A DNA stretch of 59,151 nucleotides from Coemansia sp. RSA 922 (GCA_027577415.1 JANBQS010000023.1:1-59151); one strand, 5' to 3'; positions 30,530 to 42,716 are shown, counted from the stretch's first letter. Notes: generated from the letters alone by a model not told the origin. Translations and numbers: made by a program.

Positions 30530-33500
30530 ATGGCGCTGCCAGCACTACAGAGGCAGCGCCAAGCCCAGATCGACTCCAACCATGACCCACTGCGTACGTT
30601 GTACTTGATGAAGACAAAGTTGTACCAGATGTGCCTCGTGTCAGCACAGCAGATATCCGACTAACAGACTGTTTCATGTATACTCTGTCACGGCATATGA
30701 ATAGGGGGATGGACGCGCAACCAGAGAAACATCCAGGGATTAGAGCTCCGCCAGTCGCTGCTTGGACATGATGGCTGCGTCAACGCGCTGAGCTGGTCGT
30801 GGGACGGACAGCTACTGTTTTCTGGCTCTGACGACTCGACTATCTGTGTGTGGCGAGCTGCAGGCAACGGCTCTCTTCTGAGCAGATTTAGCACTGGCTT
30901 TTCCGAGCGTGTGTTTGATCTGAAGCTCCTGCCAGCTCCCAACGATCACTTGCTGATTGCATGCTCAATGGACGCATCGATAAAGGTGTTTGACGTGAAC
31001 CGCATACTAGCAGCCGCTAACAGTGCCAGCATTTTTGCCAACACAGTCCGCCTGTCGGAGGACAGCATCGTAGATGGTTCAGACTGCTGCGTACGCACCT
31101 TTGCTGTGCATAGCGCGCCTGTTAAGCGCGCTGCCATCATACCCGATGCGCCATTTGAATTTCTATCATGTTCAGAGGACGGAACTGCGCGGCACTTTGA
31201 CATTCGCGAGCGACTACCGTCAGTGCGTCTTGACCCAGATACCTGGCAACGAGGTGGACAAATTGTTGCTGACTATCACAAACTTCGCGCCGAGTTGCAT
31301 GCGCTGGATGTAAATGCATTCCACCCATTCATATTTGCTGTGGGTGGGTCGCTGACGTCAATCATGGTCCACGACCGTCGAATGCCGTACTCTGGCCTTG
31401 CGCATTGTAGGAGGCACCCATTAAGCGCAAACTGGGCGGGCGATCAGTGCGTAGTCCGCTTGCGCCGCGACCGGCTGTCTAGCAAGCATACGATTCAGGA
31501 GAAGATCTCTGACAGCACTGTTACCGGCTTGCGATTTTCGCGAGACACCCCCAACCTCGTCGTTGGCAGTTGGTGTTACGACCATGTGTACTTGTTCGAT
31601 CTTAACCACTCGCCCACGTATACCAGCACAATCCGAGACGGCGAGGCCTGCTTGCTCAGCAAAGTTCGTGAGCGAGAGGCGCCAGGCGACCCGCAGTTAG
31701 GCTTGCCTCTTGTAAAGCGTGTGCGTTCAAACGAGCCTACTATCGAGCCTGTATTAGACGTTGACGATGACGATGATCGCTATGTATTGGATTGGAGTGA
31801 GTCCTACAGCGAAGGACATGACAGCAACAGTGACGTTGACGATGGCCATGCAGTGGAGCCAGCCAACTTGGTATTGTCCCGCTCTAGTGGTAGCGTTCAT
31901 GGATACAGCCGAGGACGGTCCTATGGCGTGCGCTTCCTCAGCAATGAAGAGGCGCCTTACTTGCTTGAAAGCGATGGTGAACACGACGGGAATACCACCT
32001 ATAGTGGCAACAGCGACAGCGACTCTAGTGACGATGATCATTTGGCCGATCAAGACAGTCGCTGCGTCATCTGTTGTAGAGCGACTCACGAGCTTGAAAC
32101 AGCTATGCCAGCACAGGAGGCTGCGGCAGTTGACCAGCCATGCAGCCCTAGTCGTTTGTCGCACTCTGAGCGTGATCTGATACATGTGTCGTTTGACGCC
32201 TTTGTGACAGATGTGGCAGACCAGCTATTAGTTCCGGCGCTAGGATCTATATCATTTGCAATTAGGCAGCTGGATGGAGAGGGAACGAGGCCCAGGTCAG
32301 AGTCATTAGCAGCGCTCCAGCACTTGGACGCCATTGAGCGCATCGATGAGCTCCGGGGCTCGCTGCTGACCCTGCAGTTGGACGGCGGCCTTGACCACGA
32401 CCGCGCACGATCACTCCTCTACAATAACCGTGCCTGCGTAAACGCGACAATATTTCGTCAAAAGTGGGTTCGTCGGTTTGACGCCTATCTGCGCGCCGCT
32501 GACTTGCACAGCTACGACTTGGAAACCATCCGCCACATATCTGCCGAGTTCAAGGCCATTAAGAGTGAGCTAGAATCGGCTGCCCGAGACAGTGTCATGG
32601 CGCTGCAGCTGAATCGCTACAACATTTTGGCACATTACAACCGCATGCTAGTCTCGTGGGATAGTATGCGACTCGAAATAATGCTCTGGATCTTGGAACT
32701 CTTTCCCTTGATACAGCCAGCACCGAGGCATGGCGACAATGAGCCGCTGTTAAATCGACTTCGCGCCGAGCTTGGTGACCTGTCATATCGCATGAGAGAG
32801 TTGCAATTTCGCTTTCATTCCGAGTGCGACTCTGTGCGCAAGGAGGCTCAATCGATCCATTGCTTTGCCCACGTCGTAGATAGAGCGGGCAAGGAAGACG
32901 AGGGTAGCAATGTGCTAGGTTGTCTGGTACACTCTAACGATCACTTCTTTGAGGTGTCTAGCAGACTGGCAGCGACGCTGAGCGAGGATGCCGATCTTGT
33001 GCTGTGCACATTTAACCGAAGCCGCGACATATTTGCCGATTCGCTGCTTAACAGCGAGGCCAATGACGCAGACCGCTATGCGTCGGCGATGCACAGCCTG
33101 TCCATGTGTTGGAAGACGCTTGGGAGGAAAAGTAGTACAGCTCACTTATTGCCGGACAATTTAGAGGCGCGACAGGATGTATTCGGAGTCGAGCTATTTG
33201 CAAGTGATGGTCAGGCGGTAGCCGAGCCGCATGTGTACCTGTGGCACCGCCATTTCCCATCCATTAGCAACCGGCGGATAGAGAGCTGTGGAGTCTTGGG
33301 CAACCTTGGCATAGATGATATGCCTACCCTTCCTATCGACAGTGTTTATCGAGTTTGCCCCGACGACGAGCTTACAACCGACATTGAATTGGTAAAGTTG
33401 GCCCATCCTCGTCCAGATTCGGCGGCGGCAGGATACCATGTTGACCACGCCAGTGCAATTGCACTGCCTGTACGGGATATTACTTTAGCTCTGCCGGGTT

Positions 33501-34486
33501 CCTTTTACCATGGCACGGGCTCAACTACTAGCTCTTCGCATTCGAGACAGGACGTTGACGACTCTGTGACTGGGCATACTAATATTGACACTCCTAGCTC
33601 TAGATCCGATCCAGATAATCAGCTGACTGGAAACGACTGGCCTAGACAGACGCGCGAATATCTGCCCACGCACAAACCCACTCATGATCACTCAAGTCCA
33701 CACCCCTCATCGGAAGGAATTGACCAAACAGATAGCGAGCAGGCACAGCCTAGCAACAAGAGCAGTGGCCGGACGGTTCCTGTTGTATCGCCTTGTCGAC
33801 GCTATAAGGGTCACTGTAACTTTCAGACGATCAAGGATGTCAATTTCTTGCTAGGCGACTATGTAGCCTCCGGGTCTGACGATGGAAGCTTGTTTATCTG
33901 GGATCGATCGACAATGGAAGTTGTGCAGATTATATGCGGTGACAGCGAGGTGGTTAACGCCATTGAGTGTCATCCGTCATTGCCAATACTCGCCGTATCA
34001 GGCATCGACAGCGAAGTGCAGATATTTAGCCTGTCACAGGGCGGACCATTGGCAGCGCACCGCAACAACTTCCCGCTCGTTAGGGCCCATCATTTCGCAG
34101 AGTCCAACATAACCGATCGCGGCATTAAGCAGGCATACGTCGATGCAGTGTATGCACGCGATCCATATGAGCAGGCGCTTGAGCGCTCTGGCCACCCTGC
34201 TCTGCCCGCAAACATTGACATTGGCGAGATTATCAAGCACATTCCACGCCCCTTCCCAGCCGTGAGCTTCAGCAAGCTTTGGGAGCAAGGTCGTGTGATG
34301 AGCCAAAACGAGGACATGCGGCTCGCTGGCCTGGCCAATGCAACATTGACTCGTCAAATGATGCACAATATTATGTTTGGCAACATGTTTGGAGCAGATG
34401 ACAACAGTGACAACAGTGACGACGACGACGACGACGACGACAGTAGTAACAGCAGCAGTAGCGGCAGCAACATTTCCGCTCTCTGA
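30530..34486 (+). CDS. DCAF6/WDTC1-like WD40 protein with long insert and acidic tail
   Basis: Two exons, 30530-30593 and 30705-34486 (intron donor GTACGT, acceptor ATAG, 111 bp), give 1,281 residues. The start ATG at 30530 has a good context; an earlier in-frame ATG at 30464 is possible. N-terminal WD40 repeats begin at LLGHDGCVNALSW, with FSGSDDSTICVW. The last WD repeats lie near the C terminus: YKGHCNFQTIKDVNF, SGSDDGSLFIWD and AVSGIDSEVQIF. This split propeller with a long insert is typical of DCAF6/DCAF8/WDTC1 proteins, which act as substrate receptors for CUL4-DDB1 ubiquitin ligases. The central insert has acidic runs and a helical region with no domain I know. The C terminus ends in an Asp/Ser-rich tract. 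Confidence 0.82.
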
Positions 34487-34561
34487 CTGACCATAAAATA
34501 GGCTTTAAACTTGTACATTTTCTATGACTAAAACTGATCAAGCCCAAGTAAGTTACCTGAG

Positions 34562-35015
34562 TTAGTTATACTGCTTCTGCCACATGGATACCAGTTGGTT
34601 CGCGTCCATATCAACATTGTTCACGCTGCGGACGGCCAGCGCTACAGTGCTATTCCACTCCTTTTTGGCCAAGGGGATGGCGTTATCTGACAGACGCGAG
34701 GTGATCTGCCGGTACTTGCTGATGGCCTCGGGCTTTGTGTCAATTTGCGCAGGTGTAGTCTATAGTTCTTATAGAATAAAAAAGTATGGAAGCATCAGAA
34801 AATATATACCCCTGTAGTGCTATTTCCACACAACCCCACCCCCACGCATTTCTTACCTGGCCCTTACTCGTGTCAGCCTCTCTCAGCGCTTCTGAGGCCC
34901 ACCGTAGTTTGTAGCTCATAGCACGAGACTGGTCTGTGAAATGAGAGACAAATGCATACACTGCGCCCGAACCTAGCACCAGACCCGAAGTATACGTTGC
35001 TATGACGTTGGCCAT
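34562..35015 (-). CDS. Small mitochondrial-type membrane protein, Mic12-like (tentative)
   Basis: Two exons, 35015-34857 and 34759-34562 (97-bp intron, GTAAGA...ATAG, phase 0), give 118 residues. A single N-terminal membrane segment (GLVLGSGAVYAFVSHF, about residues 11-26) is followed by a helical soluble part ending EWNSTVALAVRSVNNVD and VSMWQKQYN. Size, topology and the late WN...V pattern recall fungal MICOS subunit Mic12 (Aim5), which sits in the mitochondrial inner membrane at cristae junctions. The match is by pattern only, so treat the name as a guess; the gene model itself is well supported by splice sites and phase. Confidence 0.6.
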
Positions 35016-35325
35016 TTCCTCTTTAGTATGATTGCGATAAAGAATTGAGCTTAAGAAAAAGAAAAAAGAGTTAAGGCAGCCTGAGGTGCTCCCGTCCGAT
35101 ATATACAACGACCATGGCTCGGCTCGGCTCGGCTTTATATGTGGCCTGCTGCGCGGATCTGCATACATGCGCAGCTGAAGCACATGGAGCGTGGGACCAC
35201 GCACTGACATCAGCATCGATGCTTTTATGCTCAGCTGTTCCAGAGATGGCTCAGATGTAATCTCTCATCTACTGCACTCTCGTCTAGATTTTGCTACAGC
35301 CTTTAAGAACAACCCTCGCTGAAAA
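35016..35325. other. Divergent promoter region with a CTCGG tandem repeat
   Basis: 310 bp between the divergent small membrane protein and oxidoreductase genes. It contains a short run of 5-bp repeats (ctcgg) near 35116-35132. No gene seen. Confidence 0.45.
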
Positions 35326-36648
35326 ATGACTGCGTTTCAGCCTGCTGCCGTCATCACCACTGCCACAGAACCAGTCAAGGTCGCTATCATTGGATGTGGT
35401 AGCCGTGGCACCATCTACAGCAGATATGCTCTAGTGTCTGACAAGATGCAAGTGGTGGCGATTGCTGACCCATCAAAGGCCCGTGTTGAAAAGCTCCAGT
35501 CTGCTCATAACATCCCAGATGAGCAGTGCCACAGCTCATGGGAATCTCTGCTCGAGGCTCCCAAGATTGCCGATGCCGCGCTCATATGTACCATAGACAG
35601 CCTACACGAGGGGTTGGCAGTGGCATTTGCTAACAGGGGCTACCACATTTTGCTGGAGAAGCCCATGGCTACTGACCTTGCAGGCTGCCAAGCAGTCTAC
35701 AGTGCCGTCAAGAGGAATGGCGTCATGTTAGCCGTCTGCCACGTTCTACGCTACACGCCGTACAACCGCAAGATCAAGCAGATCATCGAGTCTGGGGTAC
35801 TTGGGAGCGTTGTCGGCATCCAGCACACAGAGCCCGTGGGCCACTACCACTTTGCCCACTCATATGTGCGAGGCAACTGGCGCAACGAGGCCGAGTCGTC
35901 GTTCTCTCTAATGACCAAGAGCTGCCACGACATTGACATCATCATGTACTTTTTAGGCAACGACTGCAAGAGGGTATCGTCCTTTGGTGGTATCTCGCAC
36001 TTTAAGCCAGAGAAGAAGCCGCTGGCCGCCGCGGGCGCAGTGCGTTGCATGGACTGTGCTTATGAGGCACAGTGCCCTTATTCGGCCAAGAAGATATACC
36101 TGAAACCTGCGGAGCTTGGGCACAAGAAGTGGCCCGTAGACGTTATTACCGATGTGGTAGATATAGAAAGCGTCGCCGAGGCGCTCCGGAGTGGACCATA
36201 TGGCCGTTGCGTTTACGAGTGCGACAACGACGTCTGCGACAATCAAGTAGTAAACATGGAGTTTGACGACTGCCGCTATGCGTCGTTTTCCATGGTTGCG
36301 TTTACGAAAGAGATATGCGTCAGAAAGACTCGCATTTTTGGCACTCTAGGCGAGCTGGTTGGCGACGGGAACATGTCTATCGAGGTATACGACTTTTTGT
36401 CACAAAAGAGTACGTTCCACCACCCAGAGCCGGTATCTGTGCATCTGGGCGGCCACGGTGGAGGAGACATGGGTATCATTGAGGCATTTGTGAACGCTGT
36501 GGCGACCCGCGACTCGACACTGCTCCCATCTAATGCGCTCACCTCGCTAGACGCTAGTGTAGTTGTTTTTGCGGCCGAGGAGGCCCGCCGTCGTGGAGTC
36601 GTCGTCGATTTGGACGAGTATCGCCGCCAGAACAAAGTTGAGTATTAG
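35326..36648 (+). CDS. Gfo/Idh/MocA-family NAD(P)-dependent oxidoreductase
   Basis: A 440-residue, intronless protein. A Rossmann fold starts at VKVAIIGCGSRGTIYSRYA (about residues 17-35). The family motif EKPMA (about residue 115), with the conserved Lys, is followed by HVLRYTPYNRKIK. The C-terminal GFO_IDH_MocA_C-type sheet includes GHYHFAHSYVRGNW and the Cys-rich segment CMDCAYEAQCPYSA. Enzymes of this family oxidise or reduce sugars, inositols or related compounds using NAD(P). The Cys-rich insert is typical of one widespread subgroup whose substrate is not known to me. No pathway partners are adjacent. Confidence 0.88.
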   Translation: MTAFQPAAVITTATEPVKVAIIGCGSRGTIYSRYALVSDKMQVVAIADPSKARVEKLQSAHNIPDEQCHSSWESLLEAPKIADAALICTIDSLHEGLAVAFANRGYHILLEKPMATDLAGCQAVYSAVKRNGVMLAVCHVLRYTPYNRKIKQIIESGVLGSVVGIQHTEPVGHYHFAHSYVRGNWRNEAESSFSLMTKSCHDIDIIMYFLGNDCKRVSSFGGISHFKPEKKPLAAAGAVRCMDCAYEAQCPYSAKKIYLKPAELGHKKWPVDVITDVVDIESVAEALRSGPYGRCVYECDNDVCDNQVVNMEFDDCRYASFSMVAFTKEICVRKTRIFGTLGELVGDGNMSIEVYDFLSQKSTFHHPEPVSVHLGGHGGGDMGIIEAFVNAVATRDSTLLPSNALTSLDASVVVFAAEEARRRGVVVDLDEYRRQNKVEY

Positions 36649-36698
36649 ATATTAAACCGAGCCGATCACTTTCAATTCAAACATCAATATATGCCAAT

Positions 36699-39402
36699 TT
36701 ATTGGACGACAACAGCATGTAGCGAGTGAGATGGAGAGCGTATTGGCAGTGTTATAGTCGAGGCTGCAGTTGGCACTGTGCGGCGAGCAGTGTGCGTGGT
36801 GGCTGCCATGGACGAAGCAAAGACAAAGGGCCAGTCGGAGAATTTGGTCTTGAAAACGATATGCTCAAATCCTCGCAGTTCATGCCAGACCGAGGCGGAT
36901 TTTGGCCGCGGCGGAATGCAGACATCTCGAACCAGCATGTTTGCAAATTCGGTGGCGCACTTGCGTACGGCGGGGTTTCCTGGCTCGTCCCTCCACCAGA
37001 TAAACACGTCCGACCATGTATCCAACACCACTACGCCACCGATAGGTACCTTGAGTAGCATAGCGGCATTGATGTCTGCGCCGACAGAGAGGATAGTGGC
37101 TGGTGGTACTGTTTCCCAAAACCCGTACGCAACTTTGCGTCGTTCCAGCGCCCGCTCAAAGTCCAAGTCATCGCCCGCTTTGCTCAACGGAGTAAGCTGC
37201 TTACAAAGTGTGGCCATGTCGCTTGGTGGAGATGCTCGACCGACATGTTCAGTCAAGTGAAGCTGCGTGAACAACTTTCTGCGGGCGCTGTCAGCCGTCG
37301 TAGACTCGTCAACAATGACAATTGTAGCCTTGCCCATGAGCTCCTTGTCACGGATCTCCATGGCGACGCGGATGATCGCGTCTCGCTTTATCACAGACGC
37401 GTGAGCTCCAATCCAGGCATAGATAACGCGAGACTCCAGCGAGCATATCGATTTGCGGCGATTGTATTCTTGGGTCAGCAGCGTACCCATGTGAAGTCGG
37501 CTCGTGTTTGCACTCGACTGAGCGTCGAGTAAATCAGAGCTTGACTCTGCAGTGATATTCTTGAGCGCTAGCGAAGCAGCTGTGCCCGAGCCAGATATGC
37601 GGGTGGCACCCAGCTTTCGGAACAAGCATGGATAAAACAGAAACGTGTCCTTGTGATTTAGCGACGATATACTGGCTGGCACGCTGACTACATGGAGATT
37701 CACCATCCCCTTGCACTTTAGCATGATCCACTGTGCCTCGAAGATGTCGTCGTATTCACATAGGCCGACTGTCGGCGGTGGCATGTGTAGCGTCCCAGAG
37801 ACAGGTCTCGTCGCTGTATCAATGCGCCCAGCAAATTCCGAATGCGCTGCTGTCAATGGTGGCAGAGGAGCTACCGTTGCTGCGCGGATGAGCTTTTTCG
37901 GCGAGGCGACAATGGTGTGGCTCCGTCTTGCTAGCTCGGGCGTGGGCGACTTGGCAGATTTTTTAGACGATACTGATCGCCGCAATTTTGTCAGCATCGT
38001 CATTGAGGACTTGCTTCTCGCAGAAGCCGCCACGGGCGTAGAGTTGGAGAGAGCTGGTCGCGCGGCGTCCGTGCTGGGACGCGCAGAGCTAGCATCGCTG
38101 TCGGAAGCAAGAGGGTCGGATCTAGGCGAGGCAGACAATCGAGTTGCTGTCCTATATTTTGCACCCTTGAACTTTCTCTTCCACCAGTTAAGCGAAGGCT
38201 CGGCGGCAGTTGCGTCGTCACTTGCCTCGCTGCTGTGGCTGCTTCGGTAGGAGTTTGAGCGCGAGCACTCTGCAGTCGATGTTGGCGAGGTGGTAACAGA
38301 GGGTGTAGGACACTGCCCATCAAACCCATCGTCGGAGTTGCCATTTGCCTCATCGTCCGAGCCTCCGTCGTCGCTGGCATGGTCACTTGTCGGCGGCGTA
38401 GGTATCTACATGTATAGTTGAAAGTATATATGAACACATTTACCGCGATATAGCCAGTAATTCGGTGGTTAGCGAGTGTGCATTTTGCTTGTCGTTGCCA
38501 AGAAGGCGGATCGGCGCACGTGCAGCAAACATCGATCGACACATGTCACTCACGTCGCGATTTGTCATGTTGCATAGGCAAGTGGCGGTGCATGCAGGGT
38601 GTGGAACCTCAAGTCGTGGAGAGCTGGCACATGAGCAATGAAAAAACCGAGGCATGCTAAAAGGAACAAGATATGCGCGACGTGTATCGTGCAGGATGCA
38701 AATGTAAGAGAACATGTGAGGTCACGCCAGGTAAAGAAGATGCTGGGTGTGTAGCAGTAGTAATATCCGCTCCGGGCCAAGTGCCACCGCACACATAAGG
38801 CAGAGAAGAGGAGACGCGACTGAATTCCCAGCGCTCACATGGTCAGCTGCATAGTAAAAATAAAAACTTACATCTTTAGAACACCTTTGCTGCGCTGGCA
38901 CGCCGAGGGGGTTTGAGCGAGCAACACACGTGTCTGGTCTTTGGTCGCTGGAAATAGTCGCATTGCTGGCCAAGTCTCTTGGCCGAGGACATTCATCGGC
39001 AAAGGCAATGTCTAGATCAGTGCCGAGCGCACAATGGGTATGACGTATATTGACATTGGAGGCAAGGTTGGAATTGTTCGCAGCGGCAGCAGTCTCTAGA
39101 GGCAGGCTCTCCTGTGATGACGTTGAGGCGCCTTCGAGCATGAATTCGAGCATGTCGTGGCACAGGGGTGACCGGCGCCGCACTCTGTTATACCGGTTTT
39201 TGGATCCGCCGTGGGTGGCTCGTGACAGCGGCATAGCCTTGGATGCTCTTTGGGCGGGCACTCTGGCGGTGTGAAATGGCGCGATAACGTCTGCGCTGCC
39301 AACTGATAAGCATTTGGCTGCGCCAGACAATGAGCCGTCCGTGTCAGCTGCTAGCGGCAATACACCTGAGGGTGCTATATCGCAGTCAAGTAGGTTGTCC
39401 AT
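36699..39402 (-). CDS. Gelsolin/villin-like repeat protein with long disordered N terminus
   Basis: The main exon is 38405-36699 (568 codons plus stop), opened by a splice acceptor (TGTAG) next to an in-frame stop. The best upstream exon is 39402-38872 (177 codons, ending at a GTAAGT donor). Both junctions are phase 0, leaving a 466-bp intron and a 745-residue protein. The second half holds two gelsolin-like repeats: DTFLFYPCL with VIYAWIGAHASVIKRDAII and KATIVIVDE, and later DVFIWWRDEPG with RGFEHIVFKTKFSDWP. The first 300 residues are Ser/Thr/Ala-rich with basic patches (NWWKRKFKG). Gelsolin repeats bind and sever or cap actin with Ca2+. Here they are diverged, so actin binding is uncertain. 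The exon 1 assignment is less secure than exon 2. Confidence 0.7.
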
Positions 39403-40829
39403 AGAATATACAAGCTGGTGGAGGGGGTTGTTAGCGAGGGAGATAATAAGCGAATGTCCACGAAAGAGAGTTGTCGGGCAAGAAACGAAGGTGAGTTCAG
39501 CGAACTGCAGTTCGCTAGCTTTAAATACAATGGCGAATGCAAGCGGAGACGGTGATACACAGCGGAGTAGGCAGGCAGGCAGGCAGGCAAACGCAAGTGC
39601 AGGCGGTGATTTATGGCAGATGCCTGCGTACGAGGTGTGGTGGACGGCTGCGTAAAGAAGAGGGCGTGGCTTTTGTTTGTGGCCTAGTTACAGGCTCGAT
39701 CAGTGTAGCAGCAGCGCGAGTGCTACGAAAAGTACTGAGGATTCCGGGCGCTAAACTGTCTCCAACGGACGTGCGCAAAGAGCGTGCAACAATAGCTAGT
39801 ATCGATTAGGCTCGACGCCAGCTCTGGCAATAGGATATAGCGATGGTAATGGCAGCAAATGCCCAGACACAGAAAGCAAGAGAGGGAGAAGGCAGAAGTT
39901 CAAACAGTGGAGGCAGCGCGGGGGGAAGGGGAAGAGAAGACATCCGTTTATTCACAAGGGCGGCTGCGTGTGGTGGTGAGTGGAGGAGAGGTCGCCGCCT
40001 AGGCATTGCTGTCGTGATGTTGTTGCGCGTCTGATACCCCATGGCGGACAAATAAAAAGATGTAAAGGACACAAAGCTCGCTTCAAAGTTGCTGCAGACC
40101 GCCTTCTTCTCGCACACCTGCAAGGGTGAGGGGATTCTTGTTTTGGGAAGAGGGCAATGCTCAGATCGCCTCCTTTTGTGTCCACGGGCGCCTGAGCCAG
40201 GGTCGCTCAGGGCCAACAAGCATGGGCAATTGCTGCGATACGCGGCGTGGAGGAGCCATTGGATTGAATAGAAGAAGCGGAACATGTCTGGCTGGATCTG
40301 GCACACAGGCAGGCCCTGCATTGGGTAGCACTATCCATGTCCGTGCTCGCACCACCTCCAATGACACCAGCGTTGAAGATGGTGCGAGCATGGACATGGC
40401 CAGGTGGCCAGGTATGCGTAATGCGTGGGTTGCAGGGATGCATGAATGGATACTCTGAGTACTCGAAGGCAGGGGCGGCGAGCAATGGGTGTACAAACAA
40501 TTAGGAGCTGGCAGTATCGGAGACACGGCCATGATAGATAATTTTGCTCAGCGCATACGCCTCTGGGGTTCGCACGGACGCCAAAATGCGGTAAACGCCC
40601 ATGCATGCCAACCCAGCGCGGGCAATAAGGAAGCCGAGCTGAAGACAATGGCTGTGTGGGCCCTTCTGTCCAAGCTCAGAGTACGTGGCAGAGGAGGACA
40701 CGCAGTCAGGTGGGGGCACAAACAATAGCACACATTGCTCCGATAACAGGCTAAAAAAGGCAGTTCCGACTATCCTTGTTTTTGTTTTGCTGGCCGGGGA
40801 TTTACCACTCTTGTATTCCTAGTGCTTAC
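39403..40829. other. Poorly resolved region with no firm gene
   Basis: Several overlapping open frames exist on both strands, none recognisable. It contains a (GGCA)5 tract near 39572-39590. A minus-strand frame ending at 39808 finishes in a hydrophobic segment and basic tail, as a tail-anchored protein would, after a TTGCAG acceptor near 40120. A plus-strand frame at 40222 starts MGNCC. The continuation of the tentative gene at 40830-42512 may also lie here. Confidence 0.35.
40222..40458 (+). CDS. Small ORF with N-myristoylation/palmitoylation-like start (tentative)
   Basis: An open frame of 78 codons begins MGNCCDTRRGG: Gly2 plus two Cys would fit dual lipid modification and membrane tethering. 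After about 63 codons there is a donor-like CAG|GTATGC (near 40412) and, about 90 bp on, an acceptor-like AACAATTAG (40503). They join in phase to a further 30 codons. I do not recognise the product. The opposite strand is also open here, so this may be chance. Confidence 0.25.
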   Translation: MGNCCDTRRGGAIGLNRRSGTCLAGSGTQAGPALGSTIHVRARTTSNDTSVEDGASMDMARWPGMRNAWVAGMHEWIL

Positions 40830-42512
40830 CTGGTGTTTGTTTAGTCGGATCTGCCACAGCAGCATCTTTGAGGGCTTGCTGTTTGCTGCTTGGCTTTAAC
40901 GTTGTGCCACGCAGGTCCTCTGCCAGCATTGATTGCTCTGATGTAACCATTATCGACTGTGTATAACTGGAACTCGTGTTGACCGAGGCGCGCGCAACGC
41001 CGATATAGCTCGCTACATTGAGATGTACGTAGATGTTAGCCTATGCAGGGGTGTCGCGGGTCACATTTATAGATGAGGGCAGAGTGACCGCACCACCATT
41101 CACAGGAACAATAGCGCACCAATTTAGGTTAGCTGGGAGAAAGACAAGCCAAGACAATTCGCTAATAGCAATTATGTACCGCTTGAGCCTAAATGAGGCT
41201 TGAAATTACTAGCCAAAAGCGGTCACATATGCCGCCGGCGCAGAAACAGACATAAGAGCGAGCAAACATGCAATCCTCGATCAGACAGCACGCCGGCATC
41301 GCTGCCCAAACTCGACAGGGAAGAAGTGGTTAGGATTGCACTTTCTGGAGAAGCCAAGATGCGCCACGCTCGTAAAGTGAGAGACAGGGCCAACGCGACT
41401 CTATTGCCCTTACTTAAGCCCGATAAGAAATCTTACCTGTAGTTGCGGCTTGCTGGACACTAGTTGGCGAACTCACAGCAGTGCTATGCTCCCGTGGCCG
41501 TGAGTGCGCTTGGCTCCTGTCCACACACAGTAGACTTTGGCCAGTGCGACAGTTCTGGAGAGATTGGACCTGAGAGTTGGCGGCGCGTTCACGCACTGCC
41601 ACTGCTCGGCTATACTTTGTCGCTAGGCGGCCAGGTGCACGTTGCTACGGGGTTGAGGTGACGTGCGGAAAAGTTTGCAGAAAAGCAGGCAAATGTTAGT
41701 GCAAAGAAGACAGCTAGTAGAAATGTGTAAAGAGTTGTTGATAACAGAATAGAGCAGGGGCAGCACTCACTGTACTTGTTGGGGTTGCGTCGGCCTTAGC
41801 CATTCGCGGTTATTGCCCGTGCCAGCAGGCAAATGTGGAGGCAACAAAATACTAAAAAGGCCCCAGCTTATTAGACAGCCATTGTTTACGCAAGTAGCCT
41901 GAGTCAAAGCTAGAGCAACGTGCAGAGAATGGCGTCTTTCCAGAACAAACGGAGCTAGCTTACCTTTGCAACGCCGCTGTTTGGCCGAATGCCCCCACCC
42001 GAGGGAGACGTGAGAACAACGCCCAAGGATGTGTGCCCAGTGCAAGCAGTCGCCCGCACAAATAGTGTCGCCTGGTATACAGTTCTTTCGGTGCCAGTGG
42101 CTTGGCTGTGGCATACAGGCCGCACCTTTTCTGCCCGCTCAGAGCACAGTTGTGCTGTCTCTACTTGGAGCACGCCACTATGCAGTGCGCCTAGCTCGGA
42201 GCTTGAGCTCTCACGGCTGGCTGTCGTGCAGGGCCGTAGCTGGGCGCTGGGAAATTTAGATGCTGGGTGGAGAGTGTGTCCTTGTGCCGACATTGAACTT
42301 GCCACGACTCCCAGCACTTTGCTGCCACCGCCACGACACTGCACATGAGCGTGGCTCCGACAAAAGGGCCGGTGGCTTGTCGGCGGGTGTCCATAAGCCG
42401 CCCATTCATCATATAGAGTTGCTGCTGCTTTTGCCCTTTGTATTGCGCTGTAGCAGCGGTCTAAGAGCTGAGCCGACTCCCCCAGCGAACAGCCGGAGCT
42501 AATATGCCCCAT
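40830..42512 (-). CDS. Tentative multi-exon gene for a disordered protein; 3' end unresolved
   Basis: Four exons can be chained with matching phases and consensus splice sites: 42512-41964 (183 codons, donor GTAAGC), 41898-41771 (donor GTGAGT), 41609-41437 (donor GTAAGA) and 41012-40830 (donor GTAAGC). Their readings are Ser/Thr/Ala/Gln-rich, with Cys and His scattered in exon 1 (RSHAHVQC), and no known domain. A strong acceptor (CTTTTTTAG near 40752) follows, but the next frame is ambiguous, so the C terminus is not placed. Four successive phase-compatible junctions argue for a real gene. Against that, every exon is of low information content and other acceptors are possible. Confidence 0.35.
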
Positions 42513-42716
42513 GCCAGCAAGCTTCCAGCAGATTTTAGGACAGGAATATCGCAATACGACACTTTGAAAATATAGCAAACACGGCGAGACAGAGAAAGAA
42601 TGCCAAACTCGGGGACATCTCAGCTCCACTGGACATTTGAGTTGTGCTATGAGTAGTAGAGCTTGGGACATTCTCCGCAGCGACTTGATAAAAAAATTAA
42701 TTATACATGAGTGCTC

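Noticed and set aside
34562..35015. Firm naming of the 118-residue protein as Mic12
   Set aside because: Similarity is only topology and a few residues; kept as tentative.
38444..38656. An extra exon in the gelsolin-like gene after the acceptor CTTTTAG near 38660
   Set aside because: In the frame needed to join the main exon it meets stop codons, whereas a direct exon 1-exon 2 join is in phase.
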